Made by a program: the position numbers and the translations under genes | In this document: positions 1 through 11,179 of the stretch, in pieces | Position numbering within the stretch: position 1 is the first letter of the stretch | Layout of the letters: the number at the start of each line of letters is the position of its first letter | The notes under the pieces: generated by a model | What the model saw: the letters and a program-made list of their open reading frames with translations, nothing else | Database searches by the model: none | What the model was told of the DNA's origin: nothing | NCBI GenBank assembly: GCA_965240325.2 | Contig: OZ251230.1 | Span: 1,488,001-1,552,000, forward strand | Direction: 5' to 3' | DNA from: Rebecca billardiae RCC1528 | Taxonomy: Eukaryota; Haptophyta | Length of the DNA stretch: 64,000 nucleotides

Positions 1-22
1 AATGCTCTGACGGGTGGGCGGC

Positions 23-922
23 ATGGGCCCCAAGTGTGATCACGCGGGCTGCACCAAGTGGCCTTCATTCGGCATGCCGGGCGACGCGCGCGCCAGCCGG
101 TGCGCTGCGCACAAGCTGGCCGGCATGGTCAACGTGGTGAGCCCCAAGTGTGGTCACGCCGGCTGCACCAAGCAGCCTCACTTCGGCATGCCGGGCGACG
201 CGTGCGCCAGCCGGTGCGCTACGCACAAGCTGGCGGGCATGGTCGACGTGAAGCACCCCAAGTGTGATCACACCGGCTGCACCAAGGGGCCTTCGTTCGG
301 CATGCCGGGCGACGCGCGCGCCAGCCGTTGCGCTACGCACAAGCTGGCCGGCATGGTCGACGTGAAGCACCCCAAGTGTGATCACACCGGCTGCACCAAG
401 GAGCCTTCGTTCGGCATGCCGGACGACGCGCGCGCCAGCCGTTGCGCTACGCACAAGCTGGCCGGCATGGTATGCAGTCGGCTCGCCGTCCCCAAGCGCA
501 GGCTGGAGCATGGCGCCGGCGACCAGGGCACGCGCGCCGCGAAGCGACAGCACAAACACAGCAGCAGCATTGTGGCTGTGTCGGACGCCGCGCCGCAGCT
601 GCCCCCACCGCCGCCGCTGGTCGCAGTCAGCATCGTCCGCTGGCGCTCGCCAGATGGCACGATCCATTCGGTTGACGACGGGGTGGTCAATGATGGTGCC
701 TGGGCCCTGGACGAGCGGTATCAGCGTGGTAACGCAGGTGACGACGCAGTCCGGGCTGCCCCTGGCAGCTTTGACCAGGGTCTACCAGGACTACCGTCAT
801 CGTCGATGGCGGCGGGAGCAGCACGACTGCAGCAACCACAGGACATACCTGTGGTGATGGCCAGGAGGGTGGTCCGCGACCGCGCACGGGCTGATGAAGC
901 CGTGAAGCGTGGCTCGTCGTGA
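23..922 (+). CDS. EsV-1-7 repeat protein
   Basis: The protein (299 aa from the first ATG; the frame is closed by a TGA at 8-10, so this start is the best one unless an upstream exon lies outside the window) begins with four 38-residue tandem units. Each has the spacing C-X4-C-X16-C-X2-H, for example C-DHAG-C then 16 residues then C-AA-H, which is the EsV-1-7 cysteine/histidine motif named from a brown-algal virus gene and known from the Ectocarpus IMMEDIATE UPRIGHT protein. The motif is thought to bind zinc; its molecular job is not established. The units are near-identical at DNA level (114-bp period, 28 to about 480), so recent duplication is likely. The remaining 150 residues are basic then Pro- and Ala-rich with no domain I recognise. 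A nuclear or regulatory role is inference. Confidence 0.8.
   Translation: MGPKCDHAGCTKWPSFGMPGDARASRCAAHKLAGMVNVVSPKCGHAGCTKQPHFGMPGDACASRCATHKLAGMVDVKHPKCDHTGCTKGPSFGMPGDARASRCATHKLAGMVDVKHPKCDHTGCTKEPSFGMPDDARASRCATHKLAGMVCSRLAVPKRRLEHGAGDQGTRAAKRQHKHSSSIVAVSDAAPQLPPPPPLVAVSIVRWRSPDGTIHSVDDGVVNDGAWALDERYQRGNAGDDAVRAAPGSFDQGLPGLPSSSMAAGAARLQQPQDIPVVMARRVVRDRARADEAVKRGSS
28..480 (+). repeat. 114-bp tandem repeat, 4 copies (coding)
   Basis: Four 114-bp units, each starting CCCAAGTGT, encode the EsV-1-7 units of the gene at 23-922. Units three and four are almost identical, which points to recent unequal crossing-over or replication slippage. Confidence 0.85.
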
Positions 923-1963
923 TGATCTTCCAACGATCATCCCGACGAGCTTCCGTTCGAGCGAGTGCTGGCATCGTGATCGGGCCGCCGATTGCAGCGA
1001 AATCCGAGACGGCCAGGCCGGGCACCGGGCCGCCGGGCACGGCTGAGAAGTTGATGACTTCGGCACCGCGCTCGACTTCACGTCCCTGTTCCGCTCTGAA
1101 AATCGACCGGCGCCCCTGACTCACGGCCGGCAAGGGCTGGCCCATCGAGCTGCTCATGTGAGACCTTATTCTGCTGCTGTATTCAAGTAGCTAGATGATG
1201 AATCAAATTCAATTCACTCACAGACCGACTCACCAGTCACCGAGAGTCACCCGCGTGACTCTTGTCAAGGACAAGTTACACTAGTGAGTGAGTGAGTCTA
1301 ACAGCGGACTAGTGACTGGGACCTGCCACTCAGCCAGGCCCAGGGCTCCGCACATCCGACATCGGCACGCTCGGCAGGCAGCTGGTGAGCTGCCCTTATT
1401 CCCGGAGGCGTGCGCGATGGCGCAGAAGCACGGCCACGGCCGCACGGGCCCGACACTGCGGAGAGTGCGGTGCATCTGCTCGACGTGGACCGTTACTGCT
1501 CGAGCACTGGCCTGACGCCCTGACTGACGAGTGACGGCTGACGCGGTAGTCGCGAGCTCGGAGCTGCTCGCGTGCAGCACGGGCCACGGCCTCCAGCACG
1601 GCCCGGGCGACTGGCGCTTCCGCCTGCGAGCCGCTGCCACCTAAACCAACTCTCCGACGACTCTCACTCTGACGATGTGACGATGTGTCGATAATGATGC
1701 GCAAAAGCGACGTAACCAGAGTGACTAACTGGTAGTCCCTGTTGACTCATAAGTATACAGTAGCATGGGCCTTGTCCTTGACAGTGTGATGACAGTAGTA
1801 CTGCTTACTGGCACCGCCCTTGCTGCCACTGGTCTGACAACTGAAACACGCACGGGCATTCAGTGCACAGTCCGGCTCAGCGGCTTGGAAGTCCGGCTGG
1901 TGCCGTCTTGTACTCTTTGTTCGAACTGAAGCGAGCAGCGGAGATTCCGCCATCGCGACATCC
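923..1963. other. Intergenic, no gene seen
   Basis: Only short ORFs with no recognisable motif occur here. The sequence has short GTGAGTGA and GTGACT repeats near 1235-1320 and is less GC-rich than the genes. I see no RNA gene. Confidence 0.5.
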
Positions 1964-2410
1964 ATGGCTGAGCAAGTGCGTCGCACGCTGGGCAGATTCA
2001 ACCAGCGCTTCTGGGACGCGGCAAACGCCACCCAGGCGTTCTACGAGCGGCGTCAGACCCTCATCACCGTCTCTGCGACGCTCGCGTCATGCGCAGCGGC
2101 GTACTGGACGTACTTGTCGCGCGTCGCGCACCAGCGGCAGCTGGAGCAGCAGATCGCCGCCATCCACGCCAACCTCGAGAAGAGCCACAAGGTCCAGCCC
2201 ACGCCACCGCCCAAGGTGAACGGGCGGCTTGACTACTTGCTACCCGTGGCAATCGGCACGTTCGTCCTTGGGTACGGCGCGGGCTTCAGGCACGGGCGCT
2301 CGCCGAAGGGCACGGGGGGCACATGGCCTGAGTTCGGCTCAGTGACGACGTGGACAGCACCCGGGGGGTGGAGAACGAGCAAGGCGCCACCTCGAGACCC
2401 CTCGCCTTAA
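1964..2410 (+). CDS. Small two-TM hypothetical protein
   Basis: A 148-aa ORF from an ATG in decent context to a TAA. It has a basic amphipathic N-terminus (about residues 1-30), a first hydrophobic segment around residues 33-50 (LITVSATLASCAAAYWTY), a charged, coil-prone stretch rich in Gln and His, then a second hydrophobic segment around 90-107 (YLLPVAIGTFVLGYGAGF) followed by a basic Gly-rich tail. The arrangement suggests a small membrane protein, perhaps of an organelle. I do not recognise the family. The codon pattern and TM segments support it being real, but the last 40 residues look like random coil and could be readthrough past an unseen splice site. Confidence 0.45.
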   Translation: MAEQVRRTLGRFNQRFWDAANATQAFYERRQTLITVSATLASCAAAYWTYLSRVAHQRQLEQQIAAIHANLEKSHKVQPTPPPKVNGRLDYLLPVAIGTFVLGYGAGFRHGRSPKGTGGTWPEFGSVTTWTAPGGWRTSKAPPRDPSP

Positions 2411-3564
2411 TGCACGCACTCTTATGCCTGGCGATTGCTCTCGCCCCCGTGCACTCGCGGCACGTATTCACGTGGTGATCATCAGCCATTAGTAACTGTT
2501 TTGTAGTTACCCTCTCCACCCTTCCGCCGCTCACGATCCGCGGCACTCGTCCGCCGGGCGTCGCGATACGCCATACGGCACTGGCTGCAGCCGTACCGCA
2601 GCGGCGCCGCGCAGCATGGCAGCACGCGCACCCTGCAGGCCTGCTGGCAGCAGCTAACCTGGCGGCAGTCCGCCGCAGGACCGCCGAGGCGCACGGTGCC
2701 AGAGTCCCGCCACTCACTAGTTACTTGTCACGGAGAGACATTCGGAGTGGCATGCTCATGGTCACTACTTACAGACAATACCGTTTATAATTAAGTTATT
2801 ACTGCTGCGGTCCGCAACTCCGCATCACAGTGACAGACAGACGACGCAGTCGCGTCGTCGGTCTGTGTTTATTTATAATAAGAATTCCGCGATGCCGCGA
2901 TGCGGCGATCACCGCTGCAATGGCCGACGCGCATCAGCTGAAGAGTGAATCTGAATGAAGGGACGATCACACGATCAGTGATTGCATTTGCGGCGGGGAT
3001 TATTCATTATTATTGCACCGTCTGTCCGCCACACTGCCACTGGCCGTGCCCGTGGCTGGCCGTGCCCGTGGCAGTCGCTGAATGGAGCCTGATGCTGTTC
3101 AGCTCAGTAGCTACTAGCTACTATACGTGACTCCGACATGATGATGCATGCATTATACTGCTTATAGTTATCAGAGTATTAGTAATAGTTAGCATCTGAG
3201 CAGCTGTGACAGTTAGTAATAAATAACGACGTAATTCAGTTCGGAGTGTCTCGCGGCGGGCGGGCCGAGCGCGCGGGTCGCCAGCTGACCCCGCGACGTT
3301 CGATTCGACTGCTCTGCGCTGGCACGTGCACGCGGAGATCAACCACACGCAGCGGGTCCGGGATAGGCACTGGCACCCTCTTTCTCCAGCCGGCCGCCGG
3401 CTGCATCGCCTCGGGGGGCGATGCAGCAGGTGGACGCCGCTGCACCCATCTGGCCCTTGGCGCTGGCCTCCACCGTGCCCCTCGCTCCACCCTAGGTGGG
3501 ACAGGGGGTGCGGGGTGTGACGAGCCCAGGGGCCAGGTTCCCCAGCATCAAGCACTGCATCTGC
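2411..3564. other. Intergenic, no gene seen
   Basis: AT-richer DNA with short ORFs only. Nothing here has a recognisable motif on either strand. Confidence 0.45.
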
Positions 3565-3840
3565 AGCAGCCCGCCGGCGGGCCGGGCTGCGACATCGACT
3601 ACCACCTCATCTGCTTTATCGCCCAGAGCGCGCTAGGCGGCGCGCTCACTCTCCAAGCCCCTCTTCTGCAGCTGCGCGCCGCTTGGCCGGCGCGCGGCGA
3701 CGCGTACTACGACCTCATCCTCATCCAGGCGCCCACGCGGGCGCACGGGGGCGACAGCCGCGGCTGCCGCTTGCCGGAGCTGCTCGCCGCTAGGTCGGCG
3801 GGCGGCGACATCGACTACAACCTCACCCTCATCCAAGTGC
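3565..3840. repeat. ~113-bp tandem repeat, 3 degenerate copies
   Basis: Three copies near 3565, 3671 and 3785 share a GCCGSCGG-rich start followed by GCGACATCGACTACNACCTCA. Read on the plus strand they give GDIDYNLTLIQ-like peptides; read on the minus strand they give DEVVVDVAAR-like peptides. Frames are open on both strands for parts of the array (plus 3246-3971, minus 3633-3998), so I cannot tell which, if either, is coding. Confidence 0.6.
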
Positions 3841-4020
3841 TCCGGAAGGCGCTCGGCCGCGGCGGCATCTGCCGTCGCCGCCGCGTGCCCCAGGCCGAGG
3901 CGGTGCTCCATCCCGGCCCCGCTCCCGTAGCCGTAGGGGGGCAGGGCTGCGGGTTGTGGCGCACTGTCTGACGACCTGGACGGAAGGCGCGGACGCATTC
4001 TATGTGTCTGTTATTGCACT

Positions 4021-4061
4021 CTGAGCCTGACGCTTGTCCGATATATGCTGCCACGTCGTTA
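4021..4061 (+). repeat. Dispersed 41-bp element beside TA repeat (copy 1)
   Basis: The 41 bp begin CTGAGCCTGACGCTTGTCCG and end GCTGCCACGTCGTTA with an internal ATAT. The same block recurs at 12019-12055 without the extra ATAT and embedded in a TA microsatellite, and its last ~12 bases recur in inverted form near 36886. Confidence 0.75.
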
Positions 4062-4641
4062 TACAATGCGCGCGCTGATTCAATATAATGCATGCACAAT
4101 AATAATAATAGTAATCGCATTCGCTGATGTGACGATCATCGAGTCATGAATCATCGACTGACGAGGCGGGGATGTATCATGTAAATAAGTATTCGGAGCC
4201 TCTGTTATTCACTCCTGCCCGCTGTCACGGCGGGAGTGATGGACCTTGGAGCCCACTGCCTCTGCGTGCGGAGTCAAGCGGGGCTAAGTTGGCCGCGGGC
4301 GCGCAATGCTCGTGGCCCAAGCGACGGCCCTGCTCCCGAGGGCATTCCACGTCGCGCGCCCGTGGTGGTCTGGCGCACGCCCGCGCCGTCGATGGGCCGA
4401 GCGTGCACGGCCCGCGAGCGCGTGTCGCGCGTGTTGCGCGCGGGCGCGCGGGACGGCGGGCGCGCTGTCACCGAGTCAGCGAGTGCAAACCCGCGCGATG
4501 ACGGTGGTGAATAAATTGAAGCAGCCGCGGACCCGCGGGCTGGGCTGGGCCACGCCCGGCGCGCAGCGCGTCGCCGCTCGGCGGCGCACGCGCCGCGCCG
4601 GCCTCTCGCGCGAGCTCGCCCGCGGCGCGCGTGCGTGGCGC

Positions 4642-7600
4642 TCAGCAGTCGCGCCGGCTGATCACGTTCTGCGCCTCGTCGCGCTCGAAGCCGTGCGTCG
4701 AGAAGAGCGTCGACTTGTAGAAGGGCGCGACGTCGTACACGTTGTGCTCACGCGCGCGGTCCTCAAAGTCGGCGCACGAGATCGAGATGTCGGGGGGCGG
4801 GACGAGGTCGTCGGTCACGCCGCGCGCGCGGCGCAGCTCGCGCTGCTCCTCCGTCGCCGTGGCGAAGAGCCTACGCGCGCGCCGCGCGGACGGGCGGGCG
4901 GACGGCGCGGGTGAGCACAGCGAACACGGCCGAGTGCGCGCGCAGCGCGGCGCGCGCCGCCGCGCCCAAGCCGCGCGCCCCGCCGCGCCGCGCGCCGCGC
5001 CGCGCCGCTGGGTGCGCACCGGCTGAGGACGAAGAAGAGGAGCTCGTCAATGTCCGCGCGTAGGTTGAGGTAGCGCGCAAACTTGCGCTGGATCTGCTGC
5101 GCGATCGTGAGCTTCTGCGAGGCGATGAACGAGGAGAGCATCGTCGAGATGGCGAGGTCGATGTCGTCGTTGCGGACGTGCGAGCGCAGCTGCATCCGCG
5201 CGGACGCCTGCGGGGCGCGGCGTGGGGCGGGGAGGAGCGTGGTACCGCGTGGAGGAAAGGGCGCGGGAGGGAGGAGGGGCGTGGCGCGGCGGCGCGTGAG
5301 CGCTGCGGCGGGCGTGCGCGCGGGCCCCGCCTCCACGCGCGCCCCACCCTACCAGCCCCGCTGCCCACTCGCCCCGCGCCGCGCTCGCGCCATCCCGCGC
5401 GCGCGCGCACAGCGGCAGCCAGCAGGCGCAACTCGCGGCAGGCGCACACACGCAGCAGGCGCACACACGCGGCAGGCGCAACCCCCGGCAGGCGCAACCC
5501 CCGGCAGGCGCGCACACGCACCTCGGCGATGCGGATCAGAGACTCGAGGTGGCGCACGGCGACCACCAGCCCGCCGGACTTGTGTGACTCCCGCCGCAGC
5601 TCGGTGTAAAACTTGACGATCTTGTCCGTGTCCACGTCCTGCAGCACGGGGGAGCAGTGCGTGCGCGCGTACACGATGTACTTGCGCAGCAGGTCCTGCG
5701 AGATCGGCGCGCGGCCCGACGGCGAGTTGCGCGCGCGCAGCGCCGCCTCCGCCTCGCGCTCGCGCTGGCCCGCTCGACCCTCCTCCGCCTGCGCCTTCAC
5801 GTGGAGCGGGTGCGAGCGCGCGTGCGAGTCGAGGACGAACTCGGCGAGCTTCTCGTCGAGCACCGGGTTGGCCACGTCGCGCAGGATGCACGTCACGTCG
5901 AAGCGCGAGAGGATGGGCTCGGTCAGGTCGACGTTGTCCGCAAACGAGAGCGTCGACTCGTACCTGCCGCCGACCGGGTTGGCCGCGGCGATGACGGCGC
6001 AGCGCGCCTGCAGCGAGGTGACAATCCCCGCCTTCGAGATCGAGATGGACTGCTGCTCCATCGCCTCGTGGATCGACGTGCGGTCCTGCTCGTTCATCTT
6101 GTCGAACTCGTCGATCAGGCAGACGCCGCGGTCGGCCAGCACGAGCGCGCCGCCCTCCAGCGTCCACTCGCGCGTCACAGGGTCACGATGCACCAGCGCC
6201 GTCAGCCCGACGGCCGAGGCGCCCTGGCCCGTGGCGTACACGGCGCGCGGCGCGGTCTTCTCGATGTACTTGAGGAACTGCGACTTGGCCGTGCCCGGGT
6301 CGCCGAGCATCAGCACGTTGATGTCCCCGCGGATGCGGTGCTTGTTCTGCACGTCCTTGGCCTGGCCGCCGAACAGCGAGAGAGCGACCGCGCGCTTGAT
6401 GTCCGCGTGCCCGTAGATCGAGGGCGCGACGGACTCGAAGACGCGCTGCGTGACGGCGGGGTCGCGCGCGAGCGCGCGGATCTCCGCGGTCTCCTCGTCC
6501 GTCAGCTTGTGCACCGCGAAGTCCTCCGAGCGCTTGTGCACGTAGTTCGCCTCGATGAGCGTGGAGAACACGGGGAAGCCCGTGCGCTTGTTGAGTAGCG
6601 CGTCGTAGTTGTTCAGGTAGGTGCCGGTCACCTCGACCTCCTCGCCGGGGCGCGCGCAGTCGATGAGGTCGGCGAGGAGCACGACCTCCTTGTGCCGCGG
6701 GAGCCGCCCCGCGGGCACCGTGCCGGGCGACTCCTGCACCGTGATCTTCTGGTAGTTGCGGTAGACCGTCTGCTCGACGTTGAGCGTGAACGGCCCCTTC
6801 GACTGGCACTCGGTGCAGATGCCCGGACGCACCTCGGCGGTGGTCGCGCGCTGGACGAACGGGCCGAGCACGTTGCCGCACTTGGGGCAGTCGTACTTGA
6901 CGAGCTTGAGCTGCGGGAACACCTGCGTTCGGCGCGTCACCACGCCCGACACCTTCACCATGCAGCCGAGGTGCACCTGCCGCAGGTCGCGGATCGAGTC
7001 GTGAATCGGCAGGTCGACGATCCGCACGCGCACCTCCGCGTGGATGGACGAGTACGCGGGGAAGTAGGTGAGCGCGAAGCGCATCGCCTCCTCGTCGAGG
7101 ATGGGCAGCATCGCCGACGGGCAGCCCGCCACCCAGATCGCCAGGATCGGCACCGCGCGCGAGAGGTGCGGGTAGGAGACCTCGAGGCTCTCGAGGTTGT
7201 TCGAGCACATGTGTCGCACTGCCTCCATGTAGTAGTTCGTGCGCGCGCCCCCCGCGCCCGCGCCGTCGGACTCGGCGCCCTCGGGCACGTAGGTCTGGAG
7301 GAAGCGGAAGAAGAACCGCTTGATCGTCGCCGTGATGTTCGGCTGCGCGATCCACTCCTCCAGCGACATCTGCGTCGCGTCGAACGCGTCGAGCGCCGCG
7401 TCGGCCGCGCCGTCCGGGCCATCCTCCTCGCCGAGCCCGTCACCCTCGGCGGCCTCGGCGGCCTGCTGGTGGCGGCGGCGCTGGAAGCCCGCGTCGTCCT
7501 CGTCGCCCGAAGACTCGAGCAGCGCGCGCGGCCCGCGCTGCCGGCCGTACACCTCGCGCTCGTCGCGCGCGTTGAGCGCGGCCTCGGCCGCGAGGCGCGC

Positions 7601-7936
7601 GTCCACGTCGTCCTCGTACACGGCGTGGTCGAGGCCGTCCTCCTCGTACTGGTCGAGCCGGTCCATCGGGCGGTAATCGGCCTCCATGCCCTCGCCCACC
7701 AGCTCCTCGCCGTCCTCCTCCTCGTCCGTCGCGGCGCCACCCGCGGCCGCGCCCGCCGCGCGCGCGGGCGCATGCGGCGCGCCCGCGTCCGCGTCCTGCG
7801 ACGCGCCGGTGGTGAGCGGGTTGCCGTCGTCGTCGGTGTCGGCGGGGACGCCGTCGTCATCATCGGTCACCCCATCGATCCCCTCCTCCTCCTCCTCCTC
7901 CTCGCCCGGTCCCTGCGGCTCGTCGTCGCGCGCCAT
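4642..7936 (-). CDS. MCM2: MCM2 replicative helicase subunit
   Basis: One of the six MCM2-7 AAA+ subunits that license origins and unwind DNA in the nucleus. Exons deduced on the minus strand: 7936-5522, 5207-5020, 4870-4642 (943 aa); the introns of 314 and 149 bp have GT-AG ends, and the joins restore RIAE|ASARM and VLS-R-LFAT as expected for the family. Visible features: acidic N-terminal tail typical of MCM2 (about residues 1-140), zinc ribbon with CPKC near 349 and CTEC near 374, Walker A GDPGTAKS near 547, Walker B LIDEFD near 610, arginine finger SRFD near 677, and the C-terminal MCM2 tail. The reading frame stays open upstream of 7936 to 8308, but that part is non-conserved and probably 5' leader. 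Family call is firm; exon edges are by hand. It diverges from the SAP gene, with an E2F-like site between. Confidence 0.95.
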
Positions 7937-8053
7937 CTGCTCAGCGTCCACGCTGCTCTTCGCGCGCGCGGCTCGCTCTGTGGCCCGCGCCCACGCTCGC
8001 TCGCGCAGAAAGCTGGCGTGCGAGCTCGCGAAGGCGCCAAGTTGAGGGCAGAG

Positions 8054-8063
8054 GGCGCGAAAA
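8054..8063 (-). promoter_or_regulatory. E2F-like site in MCM2/SAP shared promoter
   Basis: The minus strand reads TTTTCGCGCC, matching the E2F/DP consensus TTTSSCGC, about 120 bp upstream of the MCM2 ATG and about 125 bp upstream of the SAP gene ATG. Plant, algal and animal MCM genes are classic E2F targets, so S-phase control is a reasonable inference; a chance match in GC-rich DNA is possible. Confidence 0.5.
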
Positions 8064-8186
8064 CGGTCCGGGCGCACGGTGCAAGTCGTGCAAGTTGCAA
8101 CCCGGTAGCACGCAGCCGGACTCGGGCCGAGCTCCGATCGCCGACATTCTCGTCGTGGAGAGCTCGACAGGCTCGTGCCCTGACAC

Positions 8187-10914
8187 ATGGCGTCCGGCCA
8201 AGCCCTTGCCGGGGTGGTGGCGATGGTGTGCACACTCGTCGTGTGCGCGCACATGGGTGAGCGCGCGCGGGGGCGCGGGCGCGACGAACGCGCGGGTCTT
8301 GAAGCCATCCTGTCCCACGCGCGATCCCTCGCGTGGACCTGGCGGCCAGCCGCGGCCCTCGCTGCGCTACACGCGCGCTCGCAAGATTGCGCCGCTCACG
8401 CGGCGCCGTTGTGCCCCACCCACCCGACGTGCTCGACCGTTGCGCGCGTGCGCGCGCGCGCAGCGCTTGCACACGCGAGTGGTGTCGGCCTGCGGATACT
8501 TCCCACGCCGGCGCCCGCCTCCTCTCCGGCTCGCACCCGCTTCGACACGAGCACCTTCCGCAGGCGCCGCGTGCGTGGCGCGCGCGCGCACTGCGTCGCG
8601 CTGGGTGACAAAGAGGCGGCGGGCAGCGCGCAGCCCCCGGCGACGGACGCCGCGGAGGAGCTGAACTTCCTCGACGAGGACGAGGACGTCCCGTTCGACT
8701 TTGACGAGATCGACAGCCTGCCGCCGCTGCCGGACGCGCTCGCCGCGCAGCTCGGCCTCGCGGGTGTGGACCTGAGCGATGGCGCGCTGCGCGGCGCGGG
8801 GGAGGAGGAGGCGGGCGCGGGCGGGCGCGGCGGTGGCGGGCGGAAGCGCGCGGGGCGGCCCAAGGCGGGCGACGCCGCCGCGGTCGACGACGACGAGGAC
8901 GAGCTCGGCCTCGACTTCGACCTGCCGCCGTTTGCGGGCGGCGGCGGCGGCGGCGGCGCGGACGGCGCTGAGGGCGCGCTGAGTGCGGAGGAGGACGCGG
9001 CGGCGGCGGCGGCGGCGGCGCGCGTGGTGGGCGCGGTCGCGGGCGCGATGGAGGGCGTGGACGACGACGTCGACGACCTCGTCGGCAGCGCCGTCGACCA
9101 GCTCATGCTCGACGACGACGACGACGATGACGTGGTGACACCCGCGCCCAAATCGTCCGCGCGTGGCAAGCGGCGCGGCCGCGCGAGCAAAGTGGGCGCC
9201 GGCGACGAGGAGGACGGCGGCGGCGACGAGGAGGAGCCCGAGTTCGGGCCGCTCGAGGCCGCCGCCGTGCCCTCGCCCTCCGACCTCAACATCGACGAGA
9301 ACGACGAGGACTCGGTCATCGGCGTCGCCGCCGTCGACGACGACGCGCCCGTCGCCGACGATGATGACGCTGACGGCACCGCCGGCGCCGACATCGACGA
9401 CGAGCTCGAGGAGGAGGAGGAGGAGGACGACTTGGACGACGACGACGACGTGGTCGCCGTGCTCAAGGCGACGAACAACGCCGGCTTCGGCTCCGACCTG
9501 CGCGCGCCGCGCGTGCCAGCCGAGGGCGCGGCCGACGGCGCCGCGGACGGTCTCGAGGCGGACGCGGTGCCAGAGGACGTCAACTTGCTGTCGGTCTTCG
9601 AAGACGAGCTGAGCGTCGACGGGACGGGCGAGCTGGTCGACGGGATGGGCAACCTGTGGAGCGGCGTGAGCTTCGCCGACGCCGCCGAGGGCAGCGACAT
9701 CGCCACCGAGCTCAGCGACGACGACCTCGCCGCCAAGATGGGCGAGTACCTGGCTACTGACCCCCGCTGGAAGCGTTCAAAAGTGCTTGCTTTCCTCAAG
9801 GAGTCGCTGGCGGAGGACGAGGTGCTGCTCGAGGTGCGCTCGTCGGTGGTGGTGGACGACGACGACGAGGAGTTCGACGAGGACGAGCCGCTCGACGATC
9901 GCGCGCTCGCCGCCATCGAGTGCGCGCTCCGCGCGCGTGCGCGAGACAGCCGCTCTGCGCGCGCGCGCCTGCGTGTTGTGCGCGTGCGCGCCTGCGTGTT
10001 GTGCGCGTGCGCGCCTGCGCGCCTGCGCGCCTGCGCGCCTGCGCGCCTGCGCTCGGCCTGTCTCATCCTCATCGCGCGCTCTGCGCCGGGTGCCCGCCGC
10101 TCGGACCCCTCCCGCCCGCGCGCCCGCCCGCCGCGCAGCGCCTTCTGGGCCGACGCCGCGCCGCTGCCGGCGCTCACCACGCCCGACGACCTCGGCGTGC
10201 CGCGAGATGTGGACCAGATTGCGCGCGTGCGCATGAGCCTCGTCGCGATGCTGGCGGACGAAGCCTGCGTCAAGGAGCTGGGGGCGGAGCTGACGGAGCG
10301 CGCGACGGTGCTCGCGCAGGTGCGCGGCGCGAGGGGCCGCGCGCCGTCCGCGGCGGGGCGCCAAGCGCCTCAGCCTCCGAGCACGTGCCTCCCGCCGCTG
10401 CACGCCGCGCGCTCGTGCGCGCGCGTGCGGTCGCGCGCGCGTGCGAGCGTGCTCGCGCGTGCGCTCACGTGTGTGTGCGCTCGTGCGCCTCGTGCGCTCG
10501 GCGCCGCGTGCGCAGGAGCTGCGCCACACGTCCGACATGCTGGTGGAGACCAAGAAGGAGGGCTGGAAGCTCAACTACTGCCCCTTCCTCAAGGTGCGCC
10601 GCCCCCGCGCGGAGGCGGCTTGCGCCTCCGCGCGCGCACGCTCGCGGTGCGGCGGCGGCGGCCATGCTGCTCGCTCACGCGCGCGCGCGCGCGCGCACAT
10701 CCCCACCTGCCCCCCGCTGGGCGTGTCTCCGACGGCCGGCCGCCCTCCGCTGCGGGCGCGCAGGAGGCCATCGAGCTTGTCGACCAGCACGCCCCTGAGG
10801 AGTACCGTGCGTCGGGAGAGGCGGACGGCATCTCAGAGCCCACGCTCCCCGAGGAGCTGCGCGGGGCTTACGTGATCGCTCCCGCGCAGCGCCCGGCGCC
10901 GGCGAAGCCTCCGT

Positions 10915-10947
<33 letters not shown>

Positions 10948-11147
10948 AGGACGCGGCAGCGCAGCGCATGGCCGAGGCGGGCGGGCCGGACGCACCGTGG
11001 CCGGAGGCGGCGACGGGCGTGCCCCCTCCCGGCGTGCCCGTGAGCACAGGCTCCGACTGGGAGCAGGATGGCACCGGCATTGACGACGCGGCGTTGGATG
11101 CCGCGCTGCGCGGCCTCGACTCTCTCGACTCCGCGGAGCTTGAGGGC

Positions 11148-11179
<32 letters not shown>

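Noticed and set aside
3246-3971. 241-codon plus-strand ORF over the 113-bp repeats
   Set aside because: First half is Arg/Gly/Thr-rich junk-like; repeats are open on both strands, so coding is not supported.
6692-8260. 522-codon open frame antisense to MCM2
   Set aside because: Antisense shadow of a conserved helicase; GC-rich codons keep the complement open. No motif of its own.
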